Assembly: GCA_016617785.1 (NCBI GenBank)
Contig: JADILM010000006.1
Coordinates: 434,001-498,000, forward strand
DNA length: 64,000 bases
Reading direction: 5' to 3'
DNA from: Sporobolomyces roseus
Lineage: Eukaryota > Basidiomycota > Microbotryomycetes > Sporidiobolales > Sporidiobolaceae
This document shows, piece after piece, positions 34,370-46,456 of the stretch. Below the pieces are notes generated by a model. It was not told the origin of the DNA and did no database searches. It saw nothing but the letters and a program-made list of their open reading frames with translations. Numbering within the stretch: position 1 is the stretch's first letter; each line of letters opens with the position of its first letter. A program made the position numbers and the translations under genes.

Positions 34370-35964
34370 ATGAGTGGTCGTGGACGTTCAGGTGAGCACC
34401 CTTTGCACTCGACTTCCTCCTCAAAGCTTACTGTGCGCCGTGTTACAGCTTCTCTCACTCGCGCTCCGGTCTTCAGAGACGACTTCAACGACACTTCACC
34501 CGATTTGTCTCGTCCGAGACCTGATGATAGCCTTGCAGCACTCGGATTAGCTGGGAATAACGACACTCATCTTCCTTCTTCAGGACGAAGTGGGTCCTTC
34601 TCTCTACTCGTAACTTGCTTGGTTCTTGCTGAGCTGATTATTTCTCAGCTCGCGTGACACCTGCTCCTACTGCCCCAGTCGAACAGCCTCAATCGACAGC
34701 GCAGACTAGCTCGCCTTTCGCCGTTCAAATCGCTTCGAATCGCTCGAAATCAAACGTTCGGCTCTCTGCAACTCCCCTCAGCATTCCTTCGTCAGCTCCG
34801 AGCGAAGAGGATGCACACCCGTTGTCAAGATCAGCGTTCTTGCTCGGACTCAAAGCAGCTGGATATCTCGAGCCGCTTGAAACGAGTCGAAACACCATCA
34901 AACAGCGATTCAATCATTCGCTCGAAAAACAGCACGTGAGTCTACACAGGTCATATTTGAGCAATTCAAGCTGACGGATCTGAACTTTGAGCAGTTCAAA
35001 GCGAATCTTTATGCTTTCCTCGAGCATGCGGGCGTCGCAAGATTGGGTGAATCGATGGTCAGATTCGTCGGTACGGAAGGTGCGCTCTCGCTGGTCGAAG
35101 TCGTGCTCAACCTTGATCTGACTTGAACTTTTGCCTCGCACAGAACCTCACTCTCCATTCGTGAGCGTCTTCGTCACCGCGCCGATTCAAACGACGGAGG
35201 ATGTCAAGATCTATGCTGCCGATTCCTCGAATACTCCTTCTGTCAACGGCACTTCGACCCAATGGACCTTCCTCCTCAAGAAAGGGGACGCGGATTGCGA
35301 ATGGAGTTGCAAAGCGAAACGGTTCTGGGCAGTTCGAGTTCTTCTCGAAGGTCCGAAATCGACAGACGTCGTTCCTGCCACTATTCCTTCGACCACGACT
35401 CCTACTCGACCTCGAGGGAAACGTCGTGATACTTTCCAGCGGGAGATTGATTTGGGTGAAGAGATTGAGAAGCGGGACAAAGAGGAAGAGGAAGAGGAGA
35501 AGGATCGACTCAAGCAGAACACGAAGAAGAACTCGGCGAGACCTTCGAACAGTCCGGCGATCCAGATCGATACGAAGAACACTGCACCCGTCGATGCACC
35601 ACTCGAGGAGAAACCTTTGAGAACGCCGACGACTCCTACTGTTCTCGAAGCTGCTCGACAACTCGGTCAGTCGGTCGTCGCTAGCCTCCCTCCGTCGATG
35701 CAACAACTTCCTATCACTATGAGCACCCGGATCAGACACTGGTTCGATCAGAGTGCATCTCAAGGAGGAGGGATCGAGGAGGAGGAGGAAATCGATTCCG
35801 AGGAGGAACGTCGTAGGAGGGAGAAGAGGAGAAGGAGACGAGAGCGTCGTAGAAGGGAAGAGGAGGAACTGGCTAGGGCAATCTCGAGGGATGGTGATGC
35901 GGATGAGGAGGAGAGGAGGGCTAGAAAAGAGGAGAGGCGTCGAAGGAGGGAGGAGAATAGATAG
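34370..35964 (+). CDS. uncharacterised protein with charged C-terminal coiled coil
   Basis: Preferred exons are 34370-34391, 34449-34589, 34649-34935, 34995-35080 and 35144-35964. The first intron (34392-34448, GTGAGC to TTACAG) is 57 nt and in frame, so retention adds 19 residues without a stop. A Ser/Pro-rich N-terminus is followed by a conserved-looking segment SRSAFLLGLKAAGYLEPLE, FKANLYAFLEHAGVARLGES and FVSVFVTAPIQTTEDVKIYA, which may be a folded domain. The C-terminal third is extremely charged, with EEEEE and ERRRREKRRRRRERRRR runs forming a single alpha helix or coiled coil. I do not recognise the family. Confidence 0.68.
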
Positions 35965-37762
35965 TTATGAGGTTGTCTCGAGTTGTACATCTCTCCTAAT
36001 AGATCTGTCTGTACTGTATTCGACGGTCCCGAGACTGGAGCGACCCTCAGAGTGCGGCAGCAACCTTCAAAGCTCGAAATCTCGTTTCTGGTGTGAAGTC
36101 ACTTCATTGAACGGCTCTTTAACGGTTCACAAGAGCACATTGAACCTGAACGACACGCGCAAGAGAGTTTCGATTGACTTGTAAGAACAGCCAACACGAG
36201 CGAAAAATTCTGACAAAGCTCAAAGGATAATTCGAGGCTTACGACCTCGCGCGACGAGCTGAGTACACTGCTTTACATTCGCTGACGATTTTCTAGAATT
36301 CTTCATTTCAGTGACACGATGTGATGGACTTTTTGGATTTTGGTAGAGGAGCCTTTCTCACTTCTTCACATCACTTTTCTCAGCTCGACCTCTCTACCCG
36401 ATCTTCGACTATACCTTCAACCTTTACAGAATGACCTACAGCTCATCACCCGCTACTTCTCGCCTCTCAACTCTCTCTCACGCCCGCCTCGTCTTCAGCT
36501 AAAAGTTTTCGCTACTCGACTTTTTCGACCTTCAACTCTGCCACTACTCCTCTAGGATGATGCTAAGCGGTCTCTATGGGCACACCGTCGTGTAACTCTT
36601 CAAGCAAGGGACCGCTCACTGTCATTTGGTTAGTCTCGCTCTTCCCTTCTTCTCTCCTTCCTCTTCCTTTTCCCCCCTTTTGCGCGAGATGAGCAATCAG
36701 TGTCGCCCCTATCCGAATCAAGATGAGCGATCAAGACCAATAAGATTTTATAGCCAAAATCACTTTTCTGAGGCAAAAACTTAAATCACAATCCTTTATC
36801 CAATGTTGAACATGGATGCTGACTGTACTGTTGCTGAGTTCATAGCACCGAGGTCGTTCATAGTACAGGTCGTTCTCCAGTCCTCAACCTCGACATGTGC
36901 TTCGACGGGGTCGGATTGAGCTCATTTCGTCGCCTCGACAATGTCTCTTCTTCTTATTCAACCTCGCTCTCTGCGTGGTCGCATGCTCTGTAAGCAACCT
37001 CTTTCACTCGATCGCCTCATAAGCCATTCCTTCGCCGACTCAGGCGTGTAACGTCGAAATCGATGACGAAGTATAACCATTTCATGCTAAATCCGTTAGA
37101 TCTTAGCCGGTCACTGTGGAGAATCGTGTATTCAAATTCTAAGAACAGCCATCGATTGAGATTTCAACGTTACACACCCTGTAGAGGCGAAGGAGGGAGC
37201 ATCCCGAAGTCGGTGGCGAACTTTTAAGCTGACTTTTCCCTCTTTTCTTCATAGGTCTTCCCTTCCCCTTCTCACGATTGTTGGCGACTGACGTCCCAAA
37301 GCAGTTGTACTTCTTCTTTATAGCACGACAGAGTAGCTGTGTCGCAATCGAATCGTCGTTGTTCATTCATTCGTTGCCCATTTCGCATTTCGCTGAATTC
37401 ACACACCTCGATCTCGACGCCCCGGCCGACTGCGGCTGACAAGAGTATCGAGGCGCGAGATACGCGAATGATGGAGGCAGATCGTGAAGCGGGTGCCTGT
37501 GCGAATGCTTGACTTGCGAACCAAACATTTGAGAGGATCAGTTTGACCGATAACTCTTTCTCCAGCGTTATCCTCACTCACTCGCAGACTCTCGAAGCGA
37601 CGCCATCGAAACCGAGAGAAACGAACGACGTGCGCAAAATCAGGGGGTTTCAACAGTTTCGTCGAGGTAAAAAATTCGAATCATGATGATACTTTCTCTT
37701 CCTTCCCTTTCCTATCCTTTCCTGTCAAGCTGATCCATTACTCGTCCCTCATCGCGCTCCGA
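35965..37762. other. 1.8-kb gene-poor convergent region
   Basis: Between the stop codons of a plus-strand and a minus-strand gene, this is the longest stretch without a recognised gene. Open frames on both strands have no family features. It holds several CT-rich leader-like tracts, good splice-site pairs and a tiny spliced frame listed separately, so one or more small transcripts or non-coding RNAs are possible. Confidence 0.4.
36576..36743 (+). CDS. possible 31-residue spliced small ORF
   Basis: Exons 36576-36628 and 36701-36743 joined across a 72-nt intron (GTTAGT to AATCAG, with a long pyrimidine tract) would encode 31 residues beginning MGTPSCNSSSKGPLTV and ending KMSDQDQ. The splice signals are as good as those of neighbouring genes, but the product is too short to judge by composition. 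Chance is the main alternative. Confidence 0.17.
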
Positions 37763-39560
37763 TCAAGCAGGTTCTCCCAGTCCCCAATAATGCGTCTTCA
37801 ACGCCGCTTCTCTTGCTTGGAACAGCTTCTTCCCCATTCCGCAGGACTTCAAAGTTCCGGACAAGTTGAGAGTGCAGTGCCATCCCTCGCCCCTGATTTC
37901 GTTGTCGATCCAAGAGTGTGGAACTGAAGGAACAGGGTCTTTAAGAGGGAGTCTATCGCATGGACACTTTGGGAGATGACTCTCGTCAGGTTTCGCTGCC
38001 TCAGGACATTTCAGTGACCGTGTCGTAGAGAAGGAAGGAATGAAAACACACCAGACGTATCGACGCCCTGTCTCAATCCAATTTTCACTTTCCCTTTCCC
38101 ATCAACTCCCTTTTTAACCATCGAATCCTGATACACTTTTTCTGCAATCGCCGTCAAGTCGGGACTCACATCCTCCGACATTAAAGCTTCTACCCATGTC
38201 TCAATCTCCTGCCATCCCCGTGCATTGCTTGAGATGACCCCTCCAATGTGAGCTCCAACGAGATTTGCACTCATTTTCCAGTGTTTCGCGGCAGCTTTCG
38301 ACAAGTCGGTGTCCAATTGATAACACCTCGCTAGATGGCAGAGTGTTGCATTTGATGTGATGATGCCGAATAGACGCTGTGAAGTCATATTGTGAGCAAC
38401 AGACTTATAACTTGCGCTTCGGAGCGAACTCACTTCCAAACCGCTCGTCAACAATCGAGGAAACTTCCGTCTCAACGAAGCATGTACGATAGCCTCCAAT
38501 TGAGCATCTCCGACCCACTCCAACCTTCTGTTTGAACGTAATTCAGCTTGGTAGCAAGCGAGAGCGGTTGTTTCTGATCCGGACAGGAAGTCGATCGCTT
38601 GTGCTCGTGCGTCCGCGGCGATACCTGGATCTTCGATCGTCGGAAGAGGTGGGAGTGAATCAATCTTGAACGGGAGGGGACATTCTGGCCAATCGTCGGG
38701 GAATTCGGGAGCGATAACGGGAAAGATCATGGTCTTCGTTTCCAACTTGACTTCCTCCTTCTGTGAGCTGCTCTCTTTCTCTTTTCCCTTCAGTCTCAAA
38801 TACTCTTCTTCTGAGATGGTCACCATCCTTCCTCCTCCTTCTGCACTTGCGACTGATTCCGGGAGCGGGAGCTGTTTCGGAGAGGGAAGTGCTGGTAACT
38901 CAATTCGAGGTGCGGGACGTTCGATCTGAGATGGAGGTTCATGATCGGAGGGAACTGGTGCGATGGCGAGAGCGAGAGAAGGGATCGAGGGCTGAGAGAT
39001 TGAATCGGGAATAGGGAATAATCTGTTGGTGTCGGAGGAAGAGGGCGGGACAGCGGGAGAGGGTGAGACTGCCAAAAGTGCGTCAGTAATCTTTCGAATA
39101 ATAGACTAGCTTCAAGGCTGAACTCACGAGGTTGATCTTCCATTCTCTCGTCTTGTAGAGTGAGCTCACCCGCATCGAAACCTCCCATATCCTCGTCCAT
39201 CTCAGAATTCTTTCCTTCTGCACTCTCAGGCAAATCGATATGCTCCATCTGGTCCTGTTCAATACCATTCGGGACTTCTTTCGTGTTGTCATCCGTCCGC
39301 TTCACCTTGCGATTTCTACCGTCATCTTCATCCTCCGTATCCTCCTCATCACTCTCACCGTCAGACTTGATGCCAAGACCACTCAACTCTCGTAGTAATG
39401 CTAGACCCTGTGCAGACTTCGCTGCAGCGATTCCTACACTCAAAGTTGCGTCACAGGAAACCGCTTGAAACGTTGCTTGATCGTTCTGGAGGTGGTGAGG
39501 AGTTGTTTCTGGTCTGTAGCCTAGTGGCCCTATCCTTTTCGAAGGTCCAGAGCCACTCAT
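37763..39560 (-). CDS. RNase III-like domain plus dsRNA-binding domain, probably inactive
   Basis: Four exons (39560-39128, 39068-38434, 38376-38052, 37938-37763) give 522 aa. After 270 low-complexity acidic and Pro/Ser-rich residues comes NRRLEWVGDAQLEAIVHASL, the RNase III signature, then RLFGIITSNATLCHLARCYQ and MSANLVGAHIGGVISS. In active enzymes the signature is ERLEFLGD and the second motif DxxEA-x-IGA. Here the first Glu is Arg, and the second-motif Asp and Glu are Asn and Gly, so two-metal catalysis should be lost. The last exon supplies a dsRBD end: GEGWHCTLNLSGTLKSCGMG then KKLFQAREAALKTHY. Relatives with this layout include mitochondrial ribosomal mL44 proteins and Rnt1. An RNA-binding role is inferred. 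Confidence 0.78.
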
Positions 39561-39874
39561 ATTGTCGAGAGAGGAATTGGAGTGAAGAGAAGGGAGACAA
39601 AGCGACGAATTTTCGCTTCTTGTCCTTCACCGACTACATCAATTTTCACTTATCCTCAAAAACCCTCGCTAAGGATCACTCGAATAATCAGTAGTATGCT
39701 AGAAACCACCTCGACTACGTGAATCAAATTCGACTCTTTCTCCCCCTTCTCTCCGATTTCTCATCTCGTCAATTCCTCTCAAAACGTTATTGCAGGGCGA
39801 CAGCACGATCTACGAATGCTACTCGATTATGGCAAGGTGGTAATTCGGTGATACAAGTGGTGTAGGAGGAGCGA

Positions 39875-40148
39875 ATGCTTTCTATAGATGAAGACTCGAA
39901 AGGTAAGTTGGCGCCTTACCCTCCCATCCTGAGCTCAGAGACATTACTTAACGTGCTAGAACCTTACTTGGGATGCTATGATCAAGAGACTGACTGTTTA
40001 CTTCCATATCCTAGGTCGATTCTTTCCAAATCGCTCGAATCGGTACGTACCACATCTATCGCTATGTAAAGGTCAGAGGAGCTCACTGGGGTTTGTGAAG
40101 GAGTGTTTGCAGTCAACAGAAGCGCCACCGATCGAGAGAACGCAGTAG
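39875..40148 (+). CDS. possible small protein gene (about 56 residues)
   Basis: Candidate exons 39875-39902, 39939-40042 and 40113-40148 join in phase. The middle reads ETLLNVLEPYLGCYDQETDC, which is not low-complexity. Intron 1 is only 36 nt and in frame, so it may be retained, giving 68 residues. It starts 314 bp from the divergent RNase III-like gene. No family recognised. Confidence 0.3.
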
Positions 40149-41418
40149 AACGCACTGTTCCTTGGGTTTTCGCGTCTCTCTCTCTCTCAGATTCGTAAGT
40201 CTCTCGCTCATCTTCCAACGCACAGAAATGACGAGAGAGGAACAAGCTTGTGAGGGATGGCACCCATAGCAGCTTGAAGAGCGAAGAAACAGCTTGCATC
40301 GAAACTTTCGATTGGAACCGATTCATCGACCCCATACCCTTCCTCTTCTCCTCACTTTCTCGCTTTCACTCCCTCGCGACACCACCCAGCTTTCATCTGC
40401 CCATGACGATTCAATCTCGACCGCACCAGCACAGCATCCTATCGTCTCGCATTCTCGCACATCAAACTCTCAACACGGATAGCGCTCCCCATTTCTCCTT
40501 TCCTTCCCCAAACCTTCCCTCCATACGCTCTCTCCCTCCCAGCTTTTCGATCAATACTGAGCACAGTAACTGCTCTCGCCGTCTCCGCCTTGCACGTACA
40601 CTGCTGGTCGTTCGTCGAAAAGTGGTGTAGAGATCAAATCGATTAATATTTGCATTGAGAACGGAAGTCGTTATGAGTACGAGGTCGTCTGGTCAATCGG
40701 AGGGGTTTAATATCTGGTGCGGGCGCTCTTCGTTGAGATTTGAAGGTGGACGGATAGGCAGAGGAAAAGCACTTGAAAGGGTCGCATCGTTTCTCGGGTT
40801 CAACTAGTTGCAAGAGAGTCGCGAGCTGCGCGTCAAGACCACATTACTATCTCTCGTCGATCGAGATACGCAACAGAGTCTTTCGAGTTTCACCAGCTCC
40901 GAATAGACAGACTTCTTCCAATCTGTCGGAAATCTTCTTGCTGAGCCGGAACGAATCTCTCCAATTCAAGATTGCGGGCCACACGAATCAATCACTAACA
41001 TCGGACTGGCGGAAAGGAGGAAGCAACGAGAATGCAAATTGCGGTTTCTGTCCGGAACTGCACGATTGAAAGTGCAAAAGATTCGAAAGTCATTCTTCCT
41101 TCCTTCCTCTCACACCTTCTTTGGCTCAGCTCCTCAGTCAAGTCAGCAGTGCACCTGATATACCTCAGTAAACCGCCTCACGCACTCATCCCGCTCTCAT
41201 TAGTCAGAACCTTCCTCCCTCCCTCTCCCGGAGAGAGCACTTTGCTTCATCACTCAAACAAGAATTCCGACTGGACCCTATCGATCTCTCTGCCGGTCGG
41301 CTCTTCATATCTCTCAGCTCTTTCCCATCTCTACCTCATTTCACCCTAGGACGAGGACTCCCTCGAGCTTCGAAACCAAAATCGCTCTCGAATTCAGTTC
41401 CAGTAAAGTTAAGAAGAC
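40149..41418. other. intergenic, no gene seen
   Basis: 1.27 kb. A CT-rich open frame at 40250-40630 and others lack splice support or family features. The 200 bases before 41418 are CT-rich and likely a leader. Confidence 0.45.
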
Positions 41419-43869
41419 ATGACGGATAAAGGAAAAGGTCGACAAGTGAGTTTTGCAGATGATGTGGAAGTGAAGAACGGAGATGGAATCGAATCGAATC
41501 TCTGTGAGTTCAACTTTCGAATTAGCGAATCGCGAATTTCCAACCCTCTTCTCCTCCCTTCTGACGACTCTTCCTCTTGCGCCCTCTTTCCACATATCAC
41601 TGTCTGTCTTTCGTCTCTCCAACTTCAGTGCCTACAAACGTCACTCCATCCGAAGTCTCCGACCTTTCTCCTGAACAACAAGAAGCTCTCCTTCTTCGAG
41701 AATGGAAGAAGTGGACACCCAAACAGCAAGCTTCAGTCGCACAATTCATACAGGAGATGGAGGATGAGCCAATCGACGTACAGATCGAGATGTTAACTCA
41801 AGTAATCGAAGAACAAGATCTACTATCCGATGTCACGGCCTACGAGAAGGATGAAGCAAACTTCCACGTGGAGTATAGCGCACCTGGTGGACTAGTGGAG
41901 GTCTTCAAACGCCTGGTTGATCAAGTTCCTTCGAACGTTGCACTCAAGGTATCTCTAATCTGCTTCCTCCTCCTCTTCTTCTCTCGATTGAGCTGATTTC
42001 GTCTCACTTCCGCAGCCTGCTAGTATTAGAGAGGTTATTCAAACTCGTCATGGAACTGAATCAATTTCGGAAGAGATGATTAGAGCGTTGTTGAAGAATC
42101 CTGGTGGTGCAGCAGAGATGCATGCGCCGATGGTTACGTTCGTCCTTCTCGCTATATCCTGAGCTCTTCAGACTCCAACTCACCCATCTTGGAGAGTTCA
42201 GCGTCGAATTCTGCCGATCTTTCTTCCCTCGAGTCAAGCCTTTCTTCGTGAAAGGAGGGGATCTTGTTCTCGGAACGGTCGTATCAGAAGCGAAGCATGG
42301 GATGTTGAGTGAGCTGCTCGCGTGGAAGAAGCTCGTTGAGAGTTGGGGAGGAAGATTCGCTTTCTATTTTGTCACAGAATTGGATTGTGAGTTATGATTC
42401 TCCCTCTGCATCGTCTCTTCTCTTTGCTAACTCTCATCCGCTTTCGCAGACTACGCGACAATGCACGATAAGGCGCTGATTGTCGTCGGGAAGAAGGGTC
42501 GTTACTGTCGCCTTTCGATGACTGCGAATTTCGGATCTCGAGGGACAGCAACCGAAGTCGCTTTCGCCGCAACACTCAAAGAGGTCTCTGCGCTCCCGAA
42601 GAGTTACGAGACGGCTTGGGTATTCGAAGGGGATCTACGTGATCCGAATCAACAGGGATGGATTCGCGTTAAAAACTACGCGAAGAACCTTACTGAATGG
42701 AGGCGTTATGGTTACATCGTTTGGGTTACAGACGCATTCATCTCTGGTCGTGCGTCACTCCAATCTCTCATCTCTCTCTCGCCTGTGTATCTACTGACTG
42801 ACTTCCCCCTCCTGTAGATCTCGAACCCGTACCGAAAGGTTCGTTGGCCGATTTCGATGAAGAGGCTTACGAAGCTTCTTACGCCAACGAATGGAAACGT
42901 AAGATCAACCCTTCGAAGTCTCGCTCCACCCCTGCCGCACTCTCGGCAAAGAAACGCCAACGTCGAGTTGCCTCTTCTCTCGCCAAACCCGTCGGATCGA
43001 GTGATCCACTCCTTCTTCCCGAATCTGCCTTCTCCCCTCTTTCCGAAGCTGAACGAGGAGATGTACAAGACATCATCGACGAACAGCACGAGGTTGTTCT
43101 ATCGCTCAAACCCAAGAATACCTCAACTTCTGCTGATGTTCTCCGTAAAAGGGTACGTTCTTCGTTCGATGCTCGCTTGCTTAACTTTACCCATGTCTTG
43201 CCCTCATCAACAGAGGGAGATTCGAACCCAAGTACAACAAGCTAACCCCCGACAAACCAAATCGCTGCCAAAAGTACGTCGATGCTCTCTCTTCCCTGAT
43301 TCCGAATAGACTGATTGATCCATTGGTCCGTTCTCAGTCGCATACAACTACACCTAAGAACGCTCCATCCCGAACATCCCGAGTTCCCAAACCTACCGGA
43401 CCAGCTCCGAAAACTCGAAGTCGTAAACCGAGCAATACGGTTTCCTCTGGTCCTCGTGCGCCTCCGTCTCGTCGTTCAAACGGTATATCAACGTCAACTC
43501 CATCTCGCACGGTGGCACGAACTAGTAGGCCCTTCTCTCTCTTCCTTTCTCATCTCTGTTTCGCTGAAATTTCCGCTGATGGTAGGCACGAGCGCTTTCA
43601 CTGGTCAATCTGCCGACTTCCGCCAATCGGACTTCGCTTTCAGAAGGAGATCCGAATCAATCGATTACTCTGAGGTCGATTCAGAGGACGGATTCGTAAC
43701 CGACGACGAGGAATCCGATTCTTCGAGGAAAACAGCTTCGATTGACACACCCTCCTCTACTTCTCACCACCCTCCGTCGCCTGCTTCTCCTTCAACTCGA
43801 TTCGCTTCCGTCACAGACTCGATGTCGATCGATTCATCGCCTGTCGCCGGACCTTCTCCGAAATCCTAA
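41419..43869 (+). CDS. uncharacterised protein with one folded central domain
   Basis: Nine exons (41419-41503, 41629-41948, 42016-42137, 42202-42386, 42450-42746, 42818-43152, 43214-43273, 43338-43524, 43586-43869) give 624 aa. Residues about 28-340 appear globular: REWKKWTPKQQASVAQFIQE, FFVKGGDLVLGTVVSEAKHG, WGGRFAFYFVTELDYYATMH, SYETAWVFEGDLRDPNQQGW and RRYGYIVWVTDAFISGDLEP. The last 250 residues are basic and Ser/Pro-rich (TPRP, KPSN, RRSN clusters) with an acidic patch, resembling a disordered nuclear tail. The N-terminal KGRQVSFADDV contains an RxVSFA-type PP1 docking match. No family recognised. Confidence 0.72.
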
Positions 43870-44259
43870 AATTTGTCTCGTCTGTTCTTCTTTCCTCTCC
43901 GCTCCACCGCTTCTTCCCGTCTCATCACTGCTTCATCGCACATGTACCCTAGCTCATCCCCACATAAATTGATGTACAGTCCGTTGAACATACCCTTCTT
44001 TACCGCTTGTCATTCTTCAGTACCTTCTCCCTCGCAACATACTTGCAACATACCACAGTTGAGCTCTGTACTCCCAATTTCTCGTGGAGGTAGCTCGCAG
44101 GCTGTCAGGATCTCGTGACATGTCGTCTTCCTAGTTTCAGGTAGCAAAGGCAACGATATGACGAGTTCAGTCGAAACCTGAATCGAGGAAATCATTCAAC
44201 CAAGTTCGCCTACCTTTCAGACCACCCTGACTGCTCCTTTCTTCCACACTACACCTACA
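43870..44259. other. intergenic, no gene seen
   Basis: 390 bp holding the 3' UTR of the preceding gene and the promoter and leader of the permease-family gene. Confidence 0.45.
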
Positions 44260-45874
44260 ATGCTCGCCAACACTGCACGAACGCTACTAGCAACTGCCCT
44301 CGTCGGATCAGCCTTCGCTGCGCCAGCCAATTCGAACGAGCTCGATAAAAGAGCGAGTTCAGTCATCACTCCAAAGGTCATGATCGTATCAATGGTGAGT
44401 TCTCAACGTTCTCTCAACCGACCGACACTGACAAAGAGCTCTGCAGTTCGAACCCGAAAGAACGCCTTGGATTGAACCAGCTCAACTTTACTCAAACATT
44501 TCCTTCGTCGGAGCTTCACCAATGTTCCCGGATGTCGCTTGCGATATCGGTCTCACAACATGCATCGTCACAACGGGTGAGGGTGAAATAAATGCAGCAT
44601 CAACTGGTGAGTTTCAGCTTTCACCTCCCAGCGCGACGAGACCTCACCTCCCCCCTTCCTCATTGCAGTCATGGCCCTCGCTCTCAGTCCAAAGTTTGAC
44701 CTCACCCTCACCTACTTCCTCATCGCCGGTAGTACGTCCTGTCACACACTCTCTGAACCGACTCGCTGCTAATCTGAGCTTTTTCGCAGTTGCTGGAATT
44801 TCGAGCGAGGTAGGAACTTTAGGATCGGCAGCCTGGGCTCGTTTCGTCGTACAGGGAGGACTTGCCTATCAGATTGACGGAAGAGAGATCCCATCGAACT
44901 GGACTGATGCATACTGGGCTTTGGGGACGAAACAACCTGGAGAGATGCCAGATCGTAAGCTCGTCATCTCACCCTTGTTCACCGCTACTCACGTACTGAT
45001 GAAGAGATGCACTGTGTTCAGCTATGGAGCTGTACGGAACCGAAGGTAAGTCTCTCTTCGAAACCAACAGAACGAGCGATCGAGCTGACATTGAGCAATA
45101 GTCTTCGAGCTCAACACGAATCTCCTCGATCGAGTCTACAATCTCACGAAAGACGTTCAGCTCAACGATTCGACCGAAGCTATCGAGTTCCGCAAACAGT
45201 ACGACTCAGCTCCAGCGAACGAACCGCCAACAGTCATTCTCGGTGACTCACTCTGTTCCGACACGTACTACGCTGGAGATCTCCTATCGAAGACATGGGA
45301 GAACTACATGACTATGATGACCATGGGTCAAGGAAAGTATGCGACGACGAATAACGAAGACTCCGCGACGTTGGAAAGTTTGGTTCGGGCGGACGAAGGA
45401 GGTCTCATTGACTACGGCAGAGTTATGCTCGTACGTCTCTTGAACCCTTTCCGCTTCAATCACTCTTCGCTGACAAGGTCGCGCTTCACAGCTTCGAACG
45501 GGTTCAGACTTCGATCGAGGACCCAATTCTACAACCGACGCCTACGAAACTTTCTACGAGTCGCAAATGGCTGGAGGCTTCGATCCAGCTGCTCAGAACC
45601 TTCAGATCGTCGGCTCTGTCGTCGTCAAGGACATCATCGATAATTGGGACTCGGTTTACTTGCAGGGAATCGCACCTCAGGGAACGCAGAATGGCTCGTG
45701 AGTCGTTTCGAATCTCGATCCTACCGCTACTATGCGCTGACTTGCGCGATTGGCAGATTCTACGGCGACGATATTGCGACGTTGAGACCAAACGGAACCG
45801 CTCAAGCTCGATCAAGATTTCGCCGTAGCTTCATGCCTGAAGCTTGGGCAGCCATGATCGCCGAATCCAGCTGA
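44260..45874 (+). CDS. purine nucleoside permease (NUP) family protein
   Basis: Eight exons (44260-44394, 44447-44606, 44669-44731, 44790-44954, 45022-45045 microexon, 45102-45430, 45492-45697, 45757-45874) give 399 aa. The start MLANTARTLLATALVGSAFA is a signal peptide, followed by a Kex2-like ELDKR site. Family blocks are KVMIVSMFEPERTPW, GASPMFPDVACD, VTTGEGEINAASTVMALALS, YFLIAGIAGISSEVGTLGSA, YGTEVFELN, NEDSATLESLVRADEGGLID and LLRTGSDFDRG. The family was named from Candida NUP, which supports nucleoside uptake; the fold is related to nucleoside phosphorylase-type proteins and the signal peptide points to secretion or periplasm. Whether it transports, binds or cleaves nucleosides is unsettled. 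Confidence 0.9.
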
Positions 45875-46456
45875 GCTCTATGATAGGGAGCGTCTCTAAT
45901 CGACGCGCTGCATGTGGGAGGTACTCAAGGATGTGCTCGCAAGAGCTAGGTACGGGAGCAAACGAAGAGCGCTTTTTGAACGAGCTGCTGAATATAGACT
46001 AATTCTGTACCTTTCGATTGCATTATCATACCTAATAGACTATCTGGCGCTGGTGAGCTGTCCTGGCGGGATCTCGTTGCGTCAGTTGTGTGTCAGTGCA
46101 AAGTACTAGTGCGAAGAGTTTTGACTTTTTCGAAGTCCGCAAACGAGACACTTGACTCAAATCTCTTTCTCTTCAGAACCTCGGTCGATCTCAACTGGCA
46201 CTCGTACTCAACGCCTCAAGTCAGCGAAGTTCGAAGCGATCTGAGCGAGAGGGACCCCTTGTCCGTTTTCAACTCGCCTCTCTTCCTTCTTCACTTCACT
46301 CCCGCCGACTTCGACCCCAAGAACCGCCCACAACTCATCAGATACCCTATAGAAGACCAAAGACAAGTCTCTACGGCACCCAGACGCTTCTAGTCGCTTC
46401 CTCAGCTCGACTTGATTATCAGTAAACATCGGAAGCCAGAACATTCCCCTCAAGCA
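45875..46456. other. intergenic, no gene seen
   Basis: 582 bp between two same-strand genes. The part from about 46200 is CT-rich leader-like sequence. Confidence 0.45.

Noticed and set aside
35201..35620. Long open frames on other phases over the charged C-terminal gene
   Set aside because: They mirror the GAG/AAG/CGA-rich codons of the plus-strand gene, have no start context or splice logic and no family features.
37139..37653. Minus-strand open frames of 75-101 codons in the gene-poor interval
   Set aside because: Overlapping phases with similar lengths, no splice-consistent extension and no recognisable motif.
40250..40630. 126-codon open frame
   Set aside because: CT-biased leader-like composition, no splice support, no domain.
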